Part shown: positions 18,559 through 27,525 of the stretch, piece after piece
Numbering within the stretch: the stretch's first letter is position 1
Layout of the letters: the number at the start of each line of letters is the position of its first letter
Origin: Pseudomonas sp. CFBP13508
Lineage (GTDB): Bacteria; Pseudomonadota; Gammaproteobacteria; Pseudomonadales; Pseudomonadaceae
DNA: 64,000 nt
Assembly: GCF_005233515.1 (NCBI RefSeq)
Contig: NZ_QFZZ01000009.1
Coordinates: 1-64,000, forward strand
Direction: 5' to 3'
Translations under genes and position numbers: made by a program
Notes under the pieces: model-generated
Told to the model about the DNA's origin: nothing
Databases searched by the model: none
What the model saw: only the letters and a program-made list of their open reading frames with translations

Positions 18559-18657
18559 TCACGAATCTTGCTGAGCTCTGAGTAATGTCAGGACTTTGCG
18601 GTCCAGCTCAGCCGCGATGAAACGGTGCAGTGCCGGACGACGGAGGTTCCAAATGCC
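18559..18657 (-). pseudogene. Coding-like remnant between rtcB and rtcA
   Basis: An open frame of 32 codons without a plausible start codon, between a TAG at 18658-18660 and a TGA at 18559-18561. The peptide tail RPALHRFIAAELDRKVLTLL reads like a genuine helical C-terminus. It is out of frame with the rtcB stop. The simplest reading is the 3' end of a gene once present between rtcB and rtcA. Chance remains possible in GC-rich DNA. Confidence 0.35.
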
Positions 18658-18676
18658 CTATCCAGCACGGCAGTCG

Positions 18677-19903
18677 TTATCCTTTAACGCACACCACCTG
18701 ACGCAGGGTATGCAGCACTTCCACCAGCTCGCGCTGGGCGTGCATGACTTTGTCGATGTCCTTGTAGGCCATCGGAATTTCGTCAATCACCGCTTCGTCC
18801 TTGCGGCATTCCACGTGGGCGGTGGCGCGAATCTGATCGGCGACGGTGAAGGTATTCTTGGCCTTCGTGCGGCTCATGGTGCGCCCGGCGCCATGACTGC
18901 AGGAACTGAACGATTCTTCGTTGCCCAGACCGCGCACAATGAAACTCTTCGCCCCCATCGAGCCCGGAATAATGCCCAGCTCGCCCTTCTTCGCTGACAC
19001 CGCGCCTTTGCGGGTAATCAGCACGTCTTGGCCAAAATGCCGCTCCTTCTGCACGTAGTTGTGATGGCAGTTGACCGCTTCCAGCGCGACCTCGAAAGGT
19101 TTGCGGATGATCTGCCGCGTAGCCTGAATCGCTGCGCGCATCATCAGTTCACGGTTCTGTCTGGCAAAATCCTGCGCCCAGCCCACCGCCTCCACGTAGT
19201 CATCAAAATGTCGGCTGCCTTCTTCGAAGTAGGCCAGGTCACGGTCTGGCAGGTTGGCGATGTGCTGACGCATATCGGCTTGGGCCATCTGGATGAACAG
19301 GTTGCCGATGGCGTTGCCGACACCCCGCGAGCCACTGTGCAACATGAACCAGACCCGATTGGCTTCATCGAGGCACACTTCAATGAAGTGGTTGCCGCTG
19401 CCAAGCGTCCCCAAATGCCCACGGTTGTTGGTGTTGGCCAGTTTCGGATACTTGTCGGTGATCAGTTTGAAACGCGGCTGCAACCCCGCCCAGGCCTGAT
19501 CGGCTTGCTGAGGAATCTCATCCCACGCGCCTTTGTCTCGCCGCGAACGAGTCGAACTGCGGCCGTGCGGCACCGCTTGTTCGATCGCAGTACGCAATCC
19601 ATGCAGGTTGTCTGGCAGATCTGCAGCCGTCAGCGACGTACGCGCAGCGATCATGCCGCAACCGATGTCGACACCCACTGCCGCCGGAATGATCGCGCCG
19701 ACCGTTGGAATCACGCTGCCAATTGTCGAGCCCTTGCCCAAGTGCACATCGGGCATCACCGCCAGATGCTTGAAGATGAACGGCATTTTTGCCGTGTTCA
19801 TCAACTGTGCGCGGGCTTCGTTTTCAACCGGAACGCCTTCGGTCCAGAGTTTGATGGGTTTGCCATTGGCGACTTCGAGAAGCTGATAGGTTTGGTCTTT
19901 CAT
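18677..19903 (-). CDS. rtcB: RNA-splicing ligase
   Basis: 408 residues, the usual length of bacterial RtcB. RtcB seals 2',3'-cyclic phosphate (via 3'-phosphate) to 5'-OH RNA ends with GTP and Mn. Key motifs are present: AAVGVDIGCGMIAA with the metal-binding Cys, LGSGNHFIEV, the paired His region VNCHHNYVQKE, and SCSHGAGRTMSR with the guanylylated His. First gene of the rtcBA operon, behind a sigma-54 promoter at 19936-19951 and divergent from its activator gene rtcR. Confidence 0.96.
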   Translation of the reverse strand: MKDQTYQLLEVANGKPIKLWTEGVPVENEARAQLMNTAKMPFIFKHLAVMPDVHLGKGSTIGSVIPTVGAIIPAAVGVDIGCGMIAARTSLTAADLPDNLHGLRTAIEQAVPHGRSSTRSRRDKGAWDEIPQQADQAWAGLQPRFKLITDKYPKLANTNNRGHLGTLGSGNHFIEVCLDEANRVWFMLHSGSRGVGNAIGNLFIQMAQADMRQHIANLPDRDLAYFEEGSRHFDDYVEAVGWAQDFARQNRELMMRAAIQATRQIIRKPFEVALEAVNCHHNYVQKERHFGQDVLITRKGAVSAKKGELGIIPGSMGAKSFIVRGLGNEESFSSCSHGAGRTMSRTKAKNTFTVADQIRATAHVECRKDEAVIDEIPMAYKDIDKVMHAQRELVEVLHTLRQVVCVKG

Positions 19904-19935
19904 ATCTTGGTGTCCATGTTCGTTTCCATCAGCAC

Positions 19936-19951
19936 TGCAGCCGCTGTGCCA
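19936..19951 (-). promoter_or_regulatory. Sigma-54 promoter of rtcBA
   Basis: On the minus strand the sequence is TGGCACAGCGGCTGCA, matching TGGCAC-N5-yTGCA with GG and GC exactly 12 bases apart. Transcription would start roughly 20-25 bases before the rtcB ATG. RtcR, the divergent neighbour, is a sigma-54 activator. Confidence 0.88.
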
Positions 19952-20098
19952 GCTTTGGATGCGGCCACGGTTGTTTCTGCTATCTTTTTGATTTTAATAG
20001 CTTTTATATCTGATACGACGAGTCTCGATAATCCATGGAAGACAAATCCAACCAGCAAAATTATCATTGCATATCGTCATTTATCTTATGAGATAAGC

Positions 20099-21697
20099 AT
20101 GCCCAACAAACGCACGGTCGCCATCGGATTTATCGGAGCCACCCTGGATCGCGTCGGCAAAGGTGCCAGCCGTTGGAATTACTGGCGACCTAGCGTAGGT
20201 CTGTGCCAACAAACAGACCTTCCTATCCATCGGCTTGAATTGATTCACGGCCTCGACGCGCGCGACGTCAGCCTCGCCGAGCGTGTCCGAGCGGACATCC
20301 AGCAGATTTCTCCGAGCACCGAAGTGCGCCTGCATCCAATGTCGCTGCGCAATCCTTGGGATTTCGAGGAGGTGTACGGCGCCCTGCACGACTTCACCAC
20401 TGCGTACAATTTTGACACCGAGCACGAGGATTACCTCGTCCACATCACCACCGGCACCCACGTCGCACAGATCTGCTGGTTCCTGCTCACCGAGGCGCGC
20501 TATCTGCCGGCCCGACTGATCCAGACCTCCCCCGCCAAGCGCAAGAACGATAACGAACCCGCCTGCGGCACGCATGCGCTGATCGATCTCGACCTGTCGC
20601 GCTATGATCGCATCGCCTCACGCTTCGCCACCAAACGCCTCGAAGGCCTGGAATTTCTCAAGTCCGGCATCGCCACGCGCAACCCGGCCTTCAACCGCTC
20701 CATTGAACAGATCGAGCGCGTTGCGCTGCGCTCCAAAGCCCCCATGCTGCTGATCGGCCCGACCGGCGCCGGCAAATCCTTCCTGGCTCGACGCATCTAC
20801 GAACTCAAACGTAACCGTCATCAAATGCAGGGACGCTTTGTCGAAGTCAACTGCGCCACTTTGCGTGGCGACGGCGCGATGTCGGCCTTGTTCGGCCACG
20901 TCAAAGGCGCTTTCACCGGCGCGCAGAACTCACGCGATGGCCTGCTGCGCGCCGCCGATGGCGGGATGTTGTTTCTCGATGAAATCGGCGAGCTCGGCGC
21001 AGACGAACAAGCGATGCTGTTAAAGGCAATCGAAGAGAAACGCTTCTTCCCGCTGGGCTCGGACAAGGAAGTCGAGAGTGATTTTTTGATCATCGCTGGC
21101 ACCCACCGCGACCTGCGCAGCCGGGTCGCCGAAGGCCTTTTTCGCGAGGACCTGTACGCACGGATCAACCTCTGGACATTCGACCTGCCCGGCCTCGCCG
21201 GCCGCCGCGAGGATATCGAGCCAAACATCGACTTCGAACTGGAACGCCATGCTCGCGAACAGGGTGAGCGGGTGCGTTTCAATCTCGAGGCACGCCGACG
21301 CTACCTGGCTTTTGCCAGCTCACGCGAAGCAGCCTGGCTGGGCAACTTTCGCGAACTGTCCGCATCGATTACGCGGATGGCGACTTTGGCCGACAGCGGC
21401 CGCATCGATGAAGCGCAGGTAGATGATGAGATCGATCGATTGCGGTATGCGTGGAGCTTGGCGCAACCCTCTGCAGCTGATTTGCCGGGAGATGGACAGA
21501 GCATGGACTTGTTCGACCGCTTGCAGTTGAAGGCTGTCATTGAGGTGTGCCAGCAGGCGGACAGCCTGTCCGACGCCGGCCGACAGCTGTTCGGTGTTTC
21601 CCGGCAGGCCAAGGCGCAACCCAATGATGCAGATCGTTTGAGAAAGTACTTGGGGCGGTTCGGACTTGAATGGGGCGAGGTAGCGAGCACAAAGTAA
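20099..21697 (+). CDS. rtcR: Sigma-54-dependent activator of rtcBA
   Basis: 532 residues from ATG 20099, the same length as I recall for E. coli RtcR. Domains: an N-terminal CARF-like sensor (about 1-180, beginning RTVAIGFIGATLDRVGKG), a AAA+ domain with GPTGAGKSFL (near 222), the sigma-54 contact loop KGAFTGAQ and Walker B LFLDEIGELG, and a C-terminal helix-turn-helix (SLSDAGRQLFGVSRQAKA). CARF domains bind cyclic or linear oligonucleotides; in E. coli RtcR the trigger is thought to be RNA-end signals from tRNA damage. A TATCT/AGATA inverted repeat overlaps the leader just before the start. Confidence 0.95.
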   Translation: MPNKRTVAIGFIGATLDRVGKGASRWNYWRPSVGLCQQTDLPIHRLELIHGLDARDVSLAERVRADIQQISPSTEVRLHPMSLRNPWDFEEVYGALHDFTTAYNFDTEHEDYLVHITTGTHVAQICWFLLTEARYLPARLIQTSPAKRKNDNEPACGTHALIDLDLSRYDRIASRFATKRLEGLEFLKSGIATRNPAFNRSIEQIERVALRSKAPMLLIGPTGAGKSFLARRIYELKRNRHQMQGRFVEVNCATLRGDGAMSALFGHVKGAFTGAQNSRDGLLRAADGGMLFLDEIGELGADEQAMLLKAIEEKRFFPLGSDKEVESDFLIIAGTHRDLRSRVAEGLFREDLYARINLWTFDLPGLAGRREDIEPNIDFELERHAREQGERVRFNLEARRRYLAFASSREAAWLGNFRELSASITRMATLADSGRIDEAQVDDEIDRLRYAWSLAQPSAADLPGDGQSMDLFDRLQLKAVIEVCQQADSLSDAGRQLFGVSRQAKAQPNDADRLRKYLGRFGLEWGEVASTK

Positions 21698-21808
21698 GGC
21701 GGCATTCATGCTCACACCCCGTCAATGAATACCGTAGAAAAAATGAATTAGCCGCCTGATCCCTCGGTCAAGAATTATGAACGCAGTAAATCTGACGAGG
21801 TGACAGCA

Positions 21809-21943
21809 ATGACTATCCAGGCAGAGACACTCGTACAACTGACCGAAGCGCTCCAAGAGCGAGGCATGAAAATGGTCTCAGACGTCCATTTCACCCGCGC
21901 ACCCTATCGATACAACCATCGCTGGATCTGCATCGTCGAGTAA
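21809..21943 (+). CDS. Small protein, 44 residues
   Basis: ATG 21809 is preceded by GAGGTGA at good spacing. The peptide starts MTIQAETLVQLTEALQERGM and ends RYNHRWICIVE. Codon choice is GC-rich at third positions and no other gene competes here. It lies 111 bases after rtcR. No family recognised. It is short, so confidence rests on the ribosome site and protein-like composition. Confidence 0.55.
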   Translation: MTIQAETLVQLTEALQERGMKMVSDVHFTRAPYRYNHRWICIVE

Positions 21944-22066
21944 ACATGCTTGTTGCCGGCGCCTGGATCAATCATTCAGGCGCCGGCGCCGCTCGGCTTC
22001 GCCCTTGGAACCCAGATGACCGTCTCCATATACATCCCGGCTACGTTGATAGCGGATTCGGTGGCA

Positions 22067-22093
22067 ATAAAAAACCCGGCGCGATGGCCGGGT
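22067..22093 (-). terminator. Rho-independent terminator
   Basis: On the minus strand ACCCGGCC, loop, GCCGGGT followed by six T. Located 28 bases beyond the acidic small-protein gene. Confidence 0.88.
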
Positions 22094-22120
22094 CTCGTAC
22101 ACGATATGAATTCAATGCGT

Positions 22121-22339
22121 CTATTTCGCGCCGCCGTTGTCGCGACCCGTTTGCGCATCTTGATCAGAGCCAGGATTGCCGGGTGGCGGATTCCAGTCCT
22201 CTGGTCGTTCGTCGGTACCTTGCTTGGGCTCAGAGTCAGCTTGCTCAAGTCCGGAATCATGACCCTCGCCAGAGTCAGGGGTTTGCTCGCCTGGTCCCGG
22301 ATATGGCGCTTCAGGGCCGTTGTTGTCGTCGATCATCAT
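22121..22339 (-). CDS. Small acidic proline/glycine-rich protein
   Basis: 72 residues: MMIDDNNGPEAPYPGPGEQT followed by an acidic, Pro-, Gly-, Asp- and Gln-rich remainder ending GRDNGGAK. It has no hydrophobic segment and is predicted disordered. GGGAGAG lies just before the first ATG, and a good terminator follows, so it looks like a real single-gene unit. Function unknown. Confidence 0.65.
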   Translation of the reverse strand: MMIDDNNGPEAPYPGPGEQTPDSGEGHDSGLEQADSEPKQGTDERPEDWNPPPGNPGSDQDAQTGRDNGGAK

Positions 22340-22501
22340 TCTCTCCCGTCAATGGCGCAGGGGCTGCGCTTAATAAGTGAGAGGAGCTCGGAGCACGAGG
22401 AGTGCTGTTTGCTCGACGAGCGGACATTTTCATTAACTCAAACGCTTGAGGGTGCTAGCCGCAGCCGTGATCGAAGTAGCCCCGCAAATCTCACACACAT
22501 G

Positions 22502-22530
22502 AAAAAGGCCAATGCTGTGAACATTGGCCT
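22502..22530 (-). terminator. Terminator after tRNA-Pro
   Basis: AGGCCAATG and CATTGGCCT form a 9-bp stem, followed on the minus strand by TTTTTC. Confidence 0.88.
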
Positions 22531-22546
22531 AAGTCATTGAAATATA

Positions 22547-22623
22547 TGGTCGGGACGGAGTGATTCGAACACTCGACCCCTAGCACCCCATGCTAGTGCG
22601 CTACCGGACTGCGCTACGCCCCG
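22547..22623 (-). tRNA. tRNA-Pro (anticodon GGG)
   Basis: A 77-nt cloverleaf with encoded CCA. The acceptor arms are CGGGGCG and CGTCCCG, the anticodon stem is CTAGC/GCTAG around loop ATGGGGT, giving anticodon GGG. The T-arm has the GTTCGAATC element. Third gene downstream of the ihfA/merR pair, the usual Pseudomonas arrangement. Confidence 0.96.
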
Positions 22624-22712
22624 ACTGATGTTGCATCTCGTTCTTCACCTCGAAGAACGCTCAAGAATATATCGCAAGCTTTTGAAAACTGGAAGTATTC
22701 AAACGCCGCTTT

Positions 22713-23069
22713 TTATTTCTTGAGCACCACCAGGACATCTTCCAATTCGGCAATCATCTGCCGAATCATCTGTTTGTACTGGGTGGTATCGTCTTTGGCT
22801 TCGTCGCCGGACAGACGCAGACGTGCGCCGCCGATGGTGAAACCCTGATCGTAAAGGAGCGCGCGGATCTGCCGGATCATCAGCACGTCCTGGCGCTGAT
22901 AATACCGGCGGTTCCCGCGGCGTTTGACGGGGTTGAGCTGAGGAAACTCCTGCTCCCAATAGCGCAGCACGTGTGGCTTTACGGCACACAGCTCGCTGAC
23001 TTCACCAATGGTGAAGTAGCGTTTGCCCGGGATGACGGGTAGCTCGTCGTTATGACTTGGTTCCAGCAT
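22713..23069 (-). CDS. MerR family transcriptional regulator
   Basis: 118 residues from ATG 23069. The N-terminal MerR helix-turn-helix and wing are clear: KRYFTIGEVSELCAVKPHVL, then RYWEQEFPQLNPVKRRGNRR. A short C-terminal helical part forms the dimer coiled coil (MIRQMIAELEDVLVVLKK). No metal-binding cysteine pair typical of heavy-metal sensors is seen. Its start lies inside the end of ihfA (20-base overlap), so it is translated with it. Confidence 0.93.
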   Translation of the reverse strand: MLEPSHNDELPVIPGKRYFTIGEVSELCAVKPHVLRYWEQEFPQLNPVKRRGNRRYYQRQDVLMIRQIRALLYDQGFTIGGARLRLSGDEAKDDTTQYKQMIRQMIAELEDVLVVLKK

Positions 23070-23352
23070 AAGCCTCAACTCGGGCCTTCAACTTCTGCCC
23101 TGGACGAAAGGTGACCACACGGCGAGCCGTGATCGGGATTTCTTCCCCCGTTTTCGGGTTGCGGCCAGGCCGCTGGCGTTTGTCCCGAAGGTCGAAATTG
23201 CCGAAACCGGACAATTTGACCTGCTCGTTGTCTTCAAGAGCGTGCCTGATTTCCTCGAAAAACAGTTCTACCAATTCCTTGGCTTCCCGCTTGTTCAGGC
23301 CCAGCTCTTCATACAGACGTTCCGCCATCTCAGCTTTCGTCAAAGCCCCCAT
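23050..23352 (-). CDS. ihfA: Integration host factor alpha subunit
   Basis: 100 residues. IHF-alpha pairs with IHF-beta to bend DNA sharply at specific sites; it assists sigma-54 promoters such as that of rtcBA. Signatures: MGALTKAEMAERLYEELGLN and the DNA-binding arm with GRNPKTGEEIPITARRVV, followed by TFRPGQKLK. It starts 3 bases after pheT. Confidence 0.97.
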   Translation of the reverse strand: MGALTKAEMAERLYEELGLNKREAKELVELFFEEIRHALEDNEQVKLSGFGNFDLRDKRQRPGRNPKTGEEIPITARRVVTFRPGQKLKARVEAYAGTKS

Positions 23353-23355
23353 ACG

Positions 23356-25734
23356 TCACTTCCTTAACGTGGCGTTCAACCTTTGTTCGAGCGAGGTGAG
23401 GATATTTTGCGTCGTCGAATTCACCTCATCGTCATTAAGAGTGCGCGATGGATGCTGCCAGGTCAAGCCAACTGCAAGGCTTTTTCTATCAGGATCAATA
23501 CCTTTACCCTGATACACGTCAAACAGCCTGAGCTCTGTGAGCCATTCGCCTGCATTTTCACGGATTACGTCCAGCACAGCCGAGGCCGCGACGTCTTTGT
23601 GCGCGATCAGTGCAAGGTCACGACGCACTTCAGGAAAGCGCGACAACTCGTGGAATTTCGGCATTTTACCGAGCGCCACTTCCGCCAGAACCAGCTCGAA
23701 GACGAACACCGGACGATCCAGCCCCAGCGCCTTCGACAGCTCAGGGTGAATTGCACCGATGAAGCCCACTTCGCGACCATCACGCTCGATGCGCGCGGTC
23801 TGGCCCGGATGTAGCGCTGGGTGTTTGCCCGGAGCAAACGTGAACGAATCCAAGGCACCGGCAAAACCCAATACCGCTTCCACGTCAGCCTTGACGTCGA
23901 AGAAGTCGACGGTGTCGCGGCCCTGAGCCCAGCCTTCCGGCAAGCGGCTGCCGCAAACAACGCCGGACAACATCGGCTCTTGCTTCAGGCCTTCAAGCTG
24001 ACCAACGAAGCGCAGGCCGCTCTCGAACAGACGCACGCGATCCTGCTGACGATTGAGGTTGTGCTGCAACGCCTTGACCAGACCTGGCCACAGCGACGAG
24101 CGCATGGCTGCCATATCGTTGGAGATCGGATTGGCCAGCAACAGCGGCTCGACGCCTGGATTGAACAATTCGAACTGACGCGGATCGATGAAGCTGTAAG
24201 TGATCGCTTCCTGATAACCACGAGCAACCAGCAGACGACGCAACTCAGGCAGATCGCTACGCGCTTCGGCCTTGGCTTGTGGCGCCAGACGCGCTTGCGG
24301 GTAACGAACCGGCAGACGGTTGTAACCGTACAGACGCGCCAGCTCTTCGATCAGGTCGACTTCCAGACTGATATCAAAGCGGTGGCTTGGCACTTCAACG
24401 CGCCATTGCCCTTCCCCGTCAGCGGTGATGTTCAGGCCCAAGGCACTGAGCAGACGCTCGACCTGTGCCGAATCCATCTCCATGCCTAGCATCTGCGCGA
24501 TGCGCTGAGCACGCAAAGTGATCGGTGCAATCGATGGCAGGTGTTGCTCGCTGACGGTCTCGATGATCGGGCCAGCTTCGCCACCAGTGATTTCCAGCAG
24601 CAGGCCAGTGGCGCGCTCCATGGCTTCACGGGCCAGCTGCCAGTCAACGCCACGCTCGTAGCGATGCGAAGCGTCGGTGTGCAAGCCGTAGGAACGTGCC
24701 TTGCCGGCAACAGCAATCTGATCAAAGAACGCAGATTCCAGGAACACATCGCGCGTGGTCGCGGAAACACCGCTGTGCTCGCCACCCATGACGCCGGCGA
24801 TCGCCAGTGCACGAGTGTGGTCAGCGATGACCAGCGTATCGCTACGCAGGCTGACTTCCTGACCATCAAGCAGAACCAGCTTCTCGCCCTCTTCAGCCAT
24901 GCGCACACGAATGCCGCCATGGATTTCGGCGAGATCGAAAGCGTGCAGTGGCTGGCCGAGCTCGAGCATCACGTAGTTGGTGATGTCGACGGCAGCGTCG
25001 ATGCTGCGCACGTCGGCGCGACGCAGACGTTCAACCATCCACAGCGGAGTTGGCTTCGACAGGTCGACATTACGGATGACCCGGCCCAGATAACGCGGGC
25101 AGGCCGCTGGGGCCAGCACCTCGACCGAACGGGCTTCGTCGTGTACCGCTGCAACCGCAGCCACCACAGGACGGGTTACCGGCACGGCGTACAGCGCGCC
25201 GACTTCACGGGCCAGACCGGCCAGGGACAGGCAGTCACCACGGTTCGGGGTCAGGTCGACCTCGATGCTGGCGTCTTCCAGATCCAGATACACACGGAAA
25301 TCTTCGCCCACCGGCGCATCAGCCGGCAGCTCCATCAGACCGTCGTTGCCCTCACCGACCTGCAGCTCTGCCTGCGAGCACAGCATGCCGTTCGACTCGA
25401 CGCCACGCAGCTTGGCCTTCTTGATCTTGAAGTCGCCCGGCAGTTCGGCACCGATCATGGCGAACGGAATCTTCAGGCCCGGGCGCACGTTTGGCGCACC
25501 GCACACGACCTGGAAGGTTTCCGCGCCATTGCTGACCTGGCATACGCGCAATTTGTCGGCGTCCGGATGCTGCTCGGTGCTCAGCACCTCGCCCACCACC
25601 ACACCACTGAATACGCCGGCGGCCGGAGTAACGCTATCGACCTCAAGACCGGCCATCGACAGACGAGCAACCAGCTCATCGCGATCTACCTGCGGGCTAA
25701 CCCAGCCACGCAGCCATTGTTCACTGAATTTCAT
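23356..25734 (-). CDS. pheT: Phenylalanyl-tRNA synthetase beta subunit
   Basis: 792 residues, the normal length. N-terminal tRNA-binding (EMAP-like) domain with VVVGEVLSTEQHPDADKLRV, then B3/B4 editing, B5 domain (SFDISLEVDLIEELARLYGYN-type region) and C-terminal ferredoxin-like anticodon domain ending PSRTLNDDEVN. Forms an alpha2-beta2 enzyme with PheS. It starts 26 bases after pheS. Confidence 0.98.
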   Translation of the reverse strand: MKFSEQWLRGWVSPQVDRDELVARLSMAGLEVDSVTPAAGVFSGVVVGEVLSTEQHPDADKLRVCQVSNGAETFQVVCGAPNVRPGLKIPFAMIGAELPGDFKIKKAKLRGVESNGMLCSQAELQVGEGNDGLMELPADAPVGEDFRVYLDLEDASIEVDLTPNRGDCLSLAGLAREVGALYAVPVTRPVVAAVAAVHDEARSVEVLAPAACPRYLGRVIRNVDLSKPTPLWMVERLRRADVRSIDAAVDITNYVMLELGQPLHAFDLAEIHGGIRVRMAEEGEKLVLLDGQEVSLRSDTLVIADHTRALAIAGVMGGEHSGVSATTRDVFLESAFFDQIAVAGKARSYGLHTDASHRYERGVDWQLAREAMERATGLLLEITGGEAGPIIETVSEQHLPSIAPITLRAQRIAQMLGMEMDSAQVERLLSALGLNITADGEGQWRVEVPSHRFDISLEVDLIEELARLYGYNRLPVRYPQARLAPQAKAEARSDLPELRRLLVARGYQEAITYSFIDPRQFELFNPGVEPLLLANPISNDMAAMRSSLWPGLVKALQHNLNRQQDRVRLFESGLRFVGQLEGLKQEPMLSGVVCGSRLPEGWAQGRDTVDFFDVKADVEAVLGFAGALDSFTFAPGKHPALHPGQTARIERDGREVGFIGAIHPELSKALGLDRPVFVFELVLAEVALGKMPKFHELSRFPEVRRDLALIAHKDVAASAVLDVIRENAGEWLTELRLFDVYQGKGIDPDRKSLAVGLTWQHPSRTLNDDEVNSTTQNILTSLEQRLNATLRK

Positions 25735-25760
25735 CCTGCTCTCCTAAGAATTCGTTACGA

Positions 25761-26777
25761 CTAGCGAAATTGCGCGAGGAACCGCAAGTCGTTGTCGAAG
25801 AACAGACGCAAGTCGTTCACGCCGTAACGGAGCATGGCCAGACGCTCGACGCCCATGCCGAAGGCAAAGCCGGAGAACTCTTCCGGGTCGATGCCGGACA
25901 TGCGCAGCACGTTCGGGTGAACCATGCCGCAGCCCATCACTTCCAGCCAGCCAGTCTGCTTGCAGACGCGGCAGCCTTTGCCACTGCACATCACGCATTC
26001 CATATCGACTTCAGCGGATGGCTCGGTGAACGGGAAGTACGAAGGACGGAAACGCACGGCCAGTTCTTTCTCGAAGAACACCCGCAGGAATTCTTCGATG
26101 GTGCCTTTGAGATCGGCAAAATTGATATCGCGATCGACCAGCAGGCCTTCGACTTGGTGGAACATCGGCGAATGGGTGATATCGGAGTCGCTGCGATAGA
26201 CGCGGCCCGGGCAGACGATGCGGATCGGCGGCTGCTTGGATTCCATGGTGCGGACCTGTACCGGCGAGGTATGGGTGCGCAGCAACATGTTGGCATTGAA
26301 ATAGAAGGTGTCATGCATCGACCGGGCCGGGTGATGGCCTGGGATGTTGAGCGCTTCAAAGTTGTGGTAGTCGTCTTCGACCTCAGGGCCTTCGGCGATG
26401 CCGTAGCCAATGCGGGTGAAGAACTGCTCGACGCGCTCCAGAGTCCGGGTGACCGGATGCAGACCGCCAGAGGTCTGGCCACGGCCCGGCAACGTCACGT
26501 CGATGGATTCGGCAGACAGTTTGGCAGCCAGTTCGGCTTCTTCAAACAATGCCATGCGCGCATTGAGAACGCCTGTAACACGTTCCTTGGCAACGTTGAT
26601 CAGCGCGCCGACTTGCGGACGCTCTTCTGCCGGCAGATTCCCCAGGGTCTTCATCACCTGAGTCAATTCGCCCTTTTTGCCAAGGTATTGAACCCGGATT
26701 TGCTCCAGGGCATTGATATCTTCAGCGCTTTGCACAGCCTCTAGTGCTTGAGAGACCAGCGCATCCAGGTTTTCCAT
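25761..26777 (-). CDS. pheS: Phenylalanyl-tRNA synthetase alpha subunit
   Basis: 338 residues. Class II synthetase catalytic subunit: an N-terminal coiled coil, then motif 1 to 3 with HPVTRTLERVEQFF, FHQVEGLLVD and GFAFGMGVERLAMLRYG. It starts 109 bases downstream of rplT; a hairpin in that gap (26801-26826) may reduce readthrough. Confidence 0.98.
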   Translation of the reverse strand: MENLDALVSQALEAVQSAEDINALEQIRVQYLGKKGELTQVMKTLGNLPAEERPQVGALINVAKERVTGVLNARMALFEEAELAAKLSAESIDVTLPGRGQTSGGLHPVTRTLERVEQFFTRIGYGIAEGPEVEDDYHNFEALNIPGHHPARSMHDTFYFNANMLLRTHTSPVQVRTMESKQPPIRIVCPGRVYRSDSDITHSPMFHQVEGLLVDRDINFADLKGTIEEFLRVFFEKELAVRFRPSYFPFTEPSAEVDMECVMCSGKGCRVCKQTGWLEVMGCGMVHPNVLRMSGIDPEEFSGFAFGMGVERLAMLRYGVNDLRLFFDNDLRFLAQFR

Positions 26778-26797
26778 GTACAGACTCCAGATACAAA

Positions 26798-26826
26798 ATA
26801 GGGGAAGAGCTTGAAGGCTCTTCCCC
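26798..26826 (-). terminator. Terminator or attenuator between rplT and pheS
   Basis: A perfect 10-bp stem, GGGGAAGAGC with GCTCTTCCCC, six-base loop, followed on the minus strand by TATTTTGTAT. It lies just upstream of pheS. I see no phenylalanine-rich leader peptide before it, so classical pheM-type attenuation is not supported here. Confidence 0.75.
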
Positions 26827-26886
26827 TATTTATGACGTTTAACACCTGGCCCCACAGAGGTGAGGCCGGGTGACTGTCGGGGGTAC

Positions 26887-27243
26887 TTAAGCCAAGGTGG
26901 CTTTAGCTTTCTCGACAATCGCAGCAAACGCCGCTTTTTCGTTCACTGCCAGATCAGCCAGAACCTTGCGGTCGATCTCGATGGACGCTTTTTTCAGGCC
27001 AGCGATGAAACGGCTGTAGGACAGACCGTTAACACGAGCACCAGCGTTGATACGAGCGATCCACAGAGCGCGGAACTGACGTTTTTTCTGACGACGGTCA
27101 CGGTAGGCGTACTGGCCTGCCTTGATTACCGCTTGCTTGGCAACACGGAATACGCGGGAGCGTGCGCCGTAGTAGCCTTTAGCAAGTTTCAGAATTTTTT
27201 TGTGACGCTTACGGGCAATGACGCCACGCTTTACACGAGCCAT
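26887..27243 (-). CDS. rplT: 50S ribosomal protein L20
   Basis: 118 residues. [20 protein letters not shown] followed by [19 protein letters not shown] is characteristic of L20, a 23S rRNA-binding assembly protein. It is downstream of rpmI with 27 bases between. In enterobacteria L20 represses its own operon, which may apply here. Confidence 0.98.
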
Positions 27244-27270
27244 GAGTTACTTCCTCTATTCTTGACTAAA

Positions 27271-27465
27271 TTAACGAAGGCGCAGCATGCGCTCGACTTT
27301 TGCCACGTCAGACGGATGCAGCAAGCTGCTACCGCGCAGTTGACGCTTACGCTTGGTCGACATTTTAGTCAGGATGTGGCTCTTGAAAGCGTGCTTGTGC
27401 TTGATGCCGTTAGCAGTTTTCAGAAACCGCTTGGCAGCACCACTTTTGGTTTTCATTTTTGGCAT
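27271..27465 (-). CDS. rpmI: 50S ribosomal protein L35
   Basis: 64 residues: MPKMKTKSGAAKRFLKTANG and a basic tail, the full L35 length. Between infC (60 bases) and rplT. Confidence 0.98.
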   Translation of the reverse strand: MPKMKTKSGAAKRFLKTANGIKHKHAFKSHILTKMSTKRKRQLRGSSLLHPSDVAKVERMLRLR

Positions 27466-27525
27466 GTTCGGATACTCCGCATTCAGTTGATAAACATAAT
27501 CAGAAGGCCTGCCGTGCCCTGTTGA

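Noticed and set aside
26778..26886. Phe leader peptide before pheS
   Set aside because: No short ORF with Phe codons was found in the minus-strand sequence.
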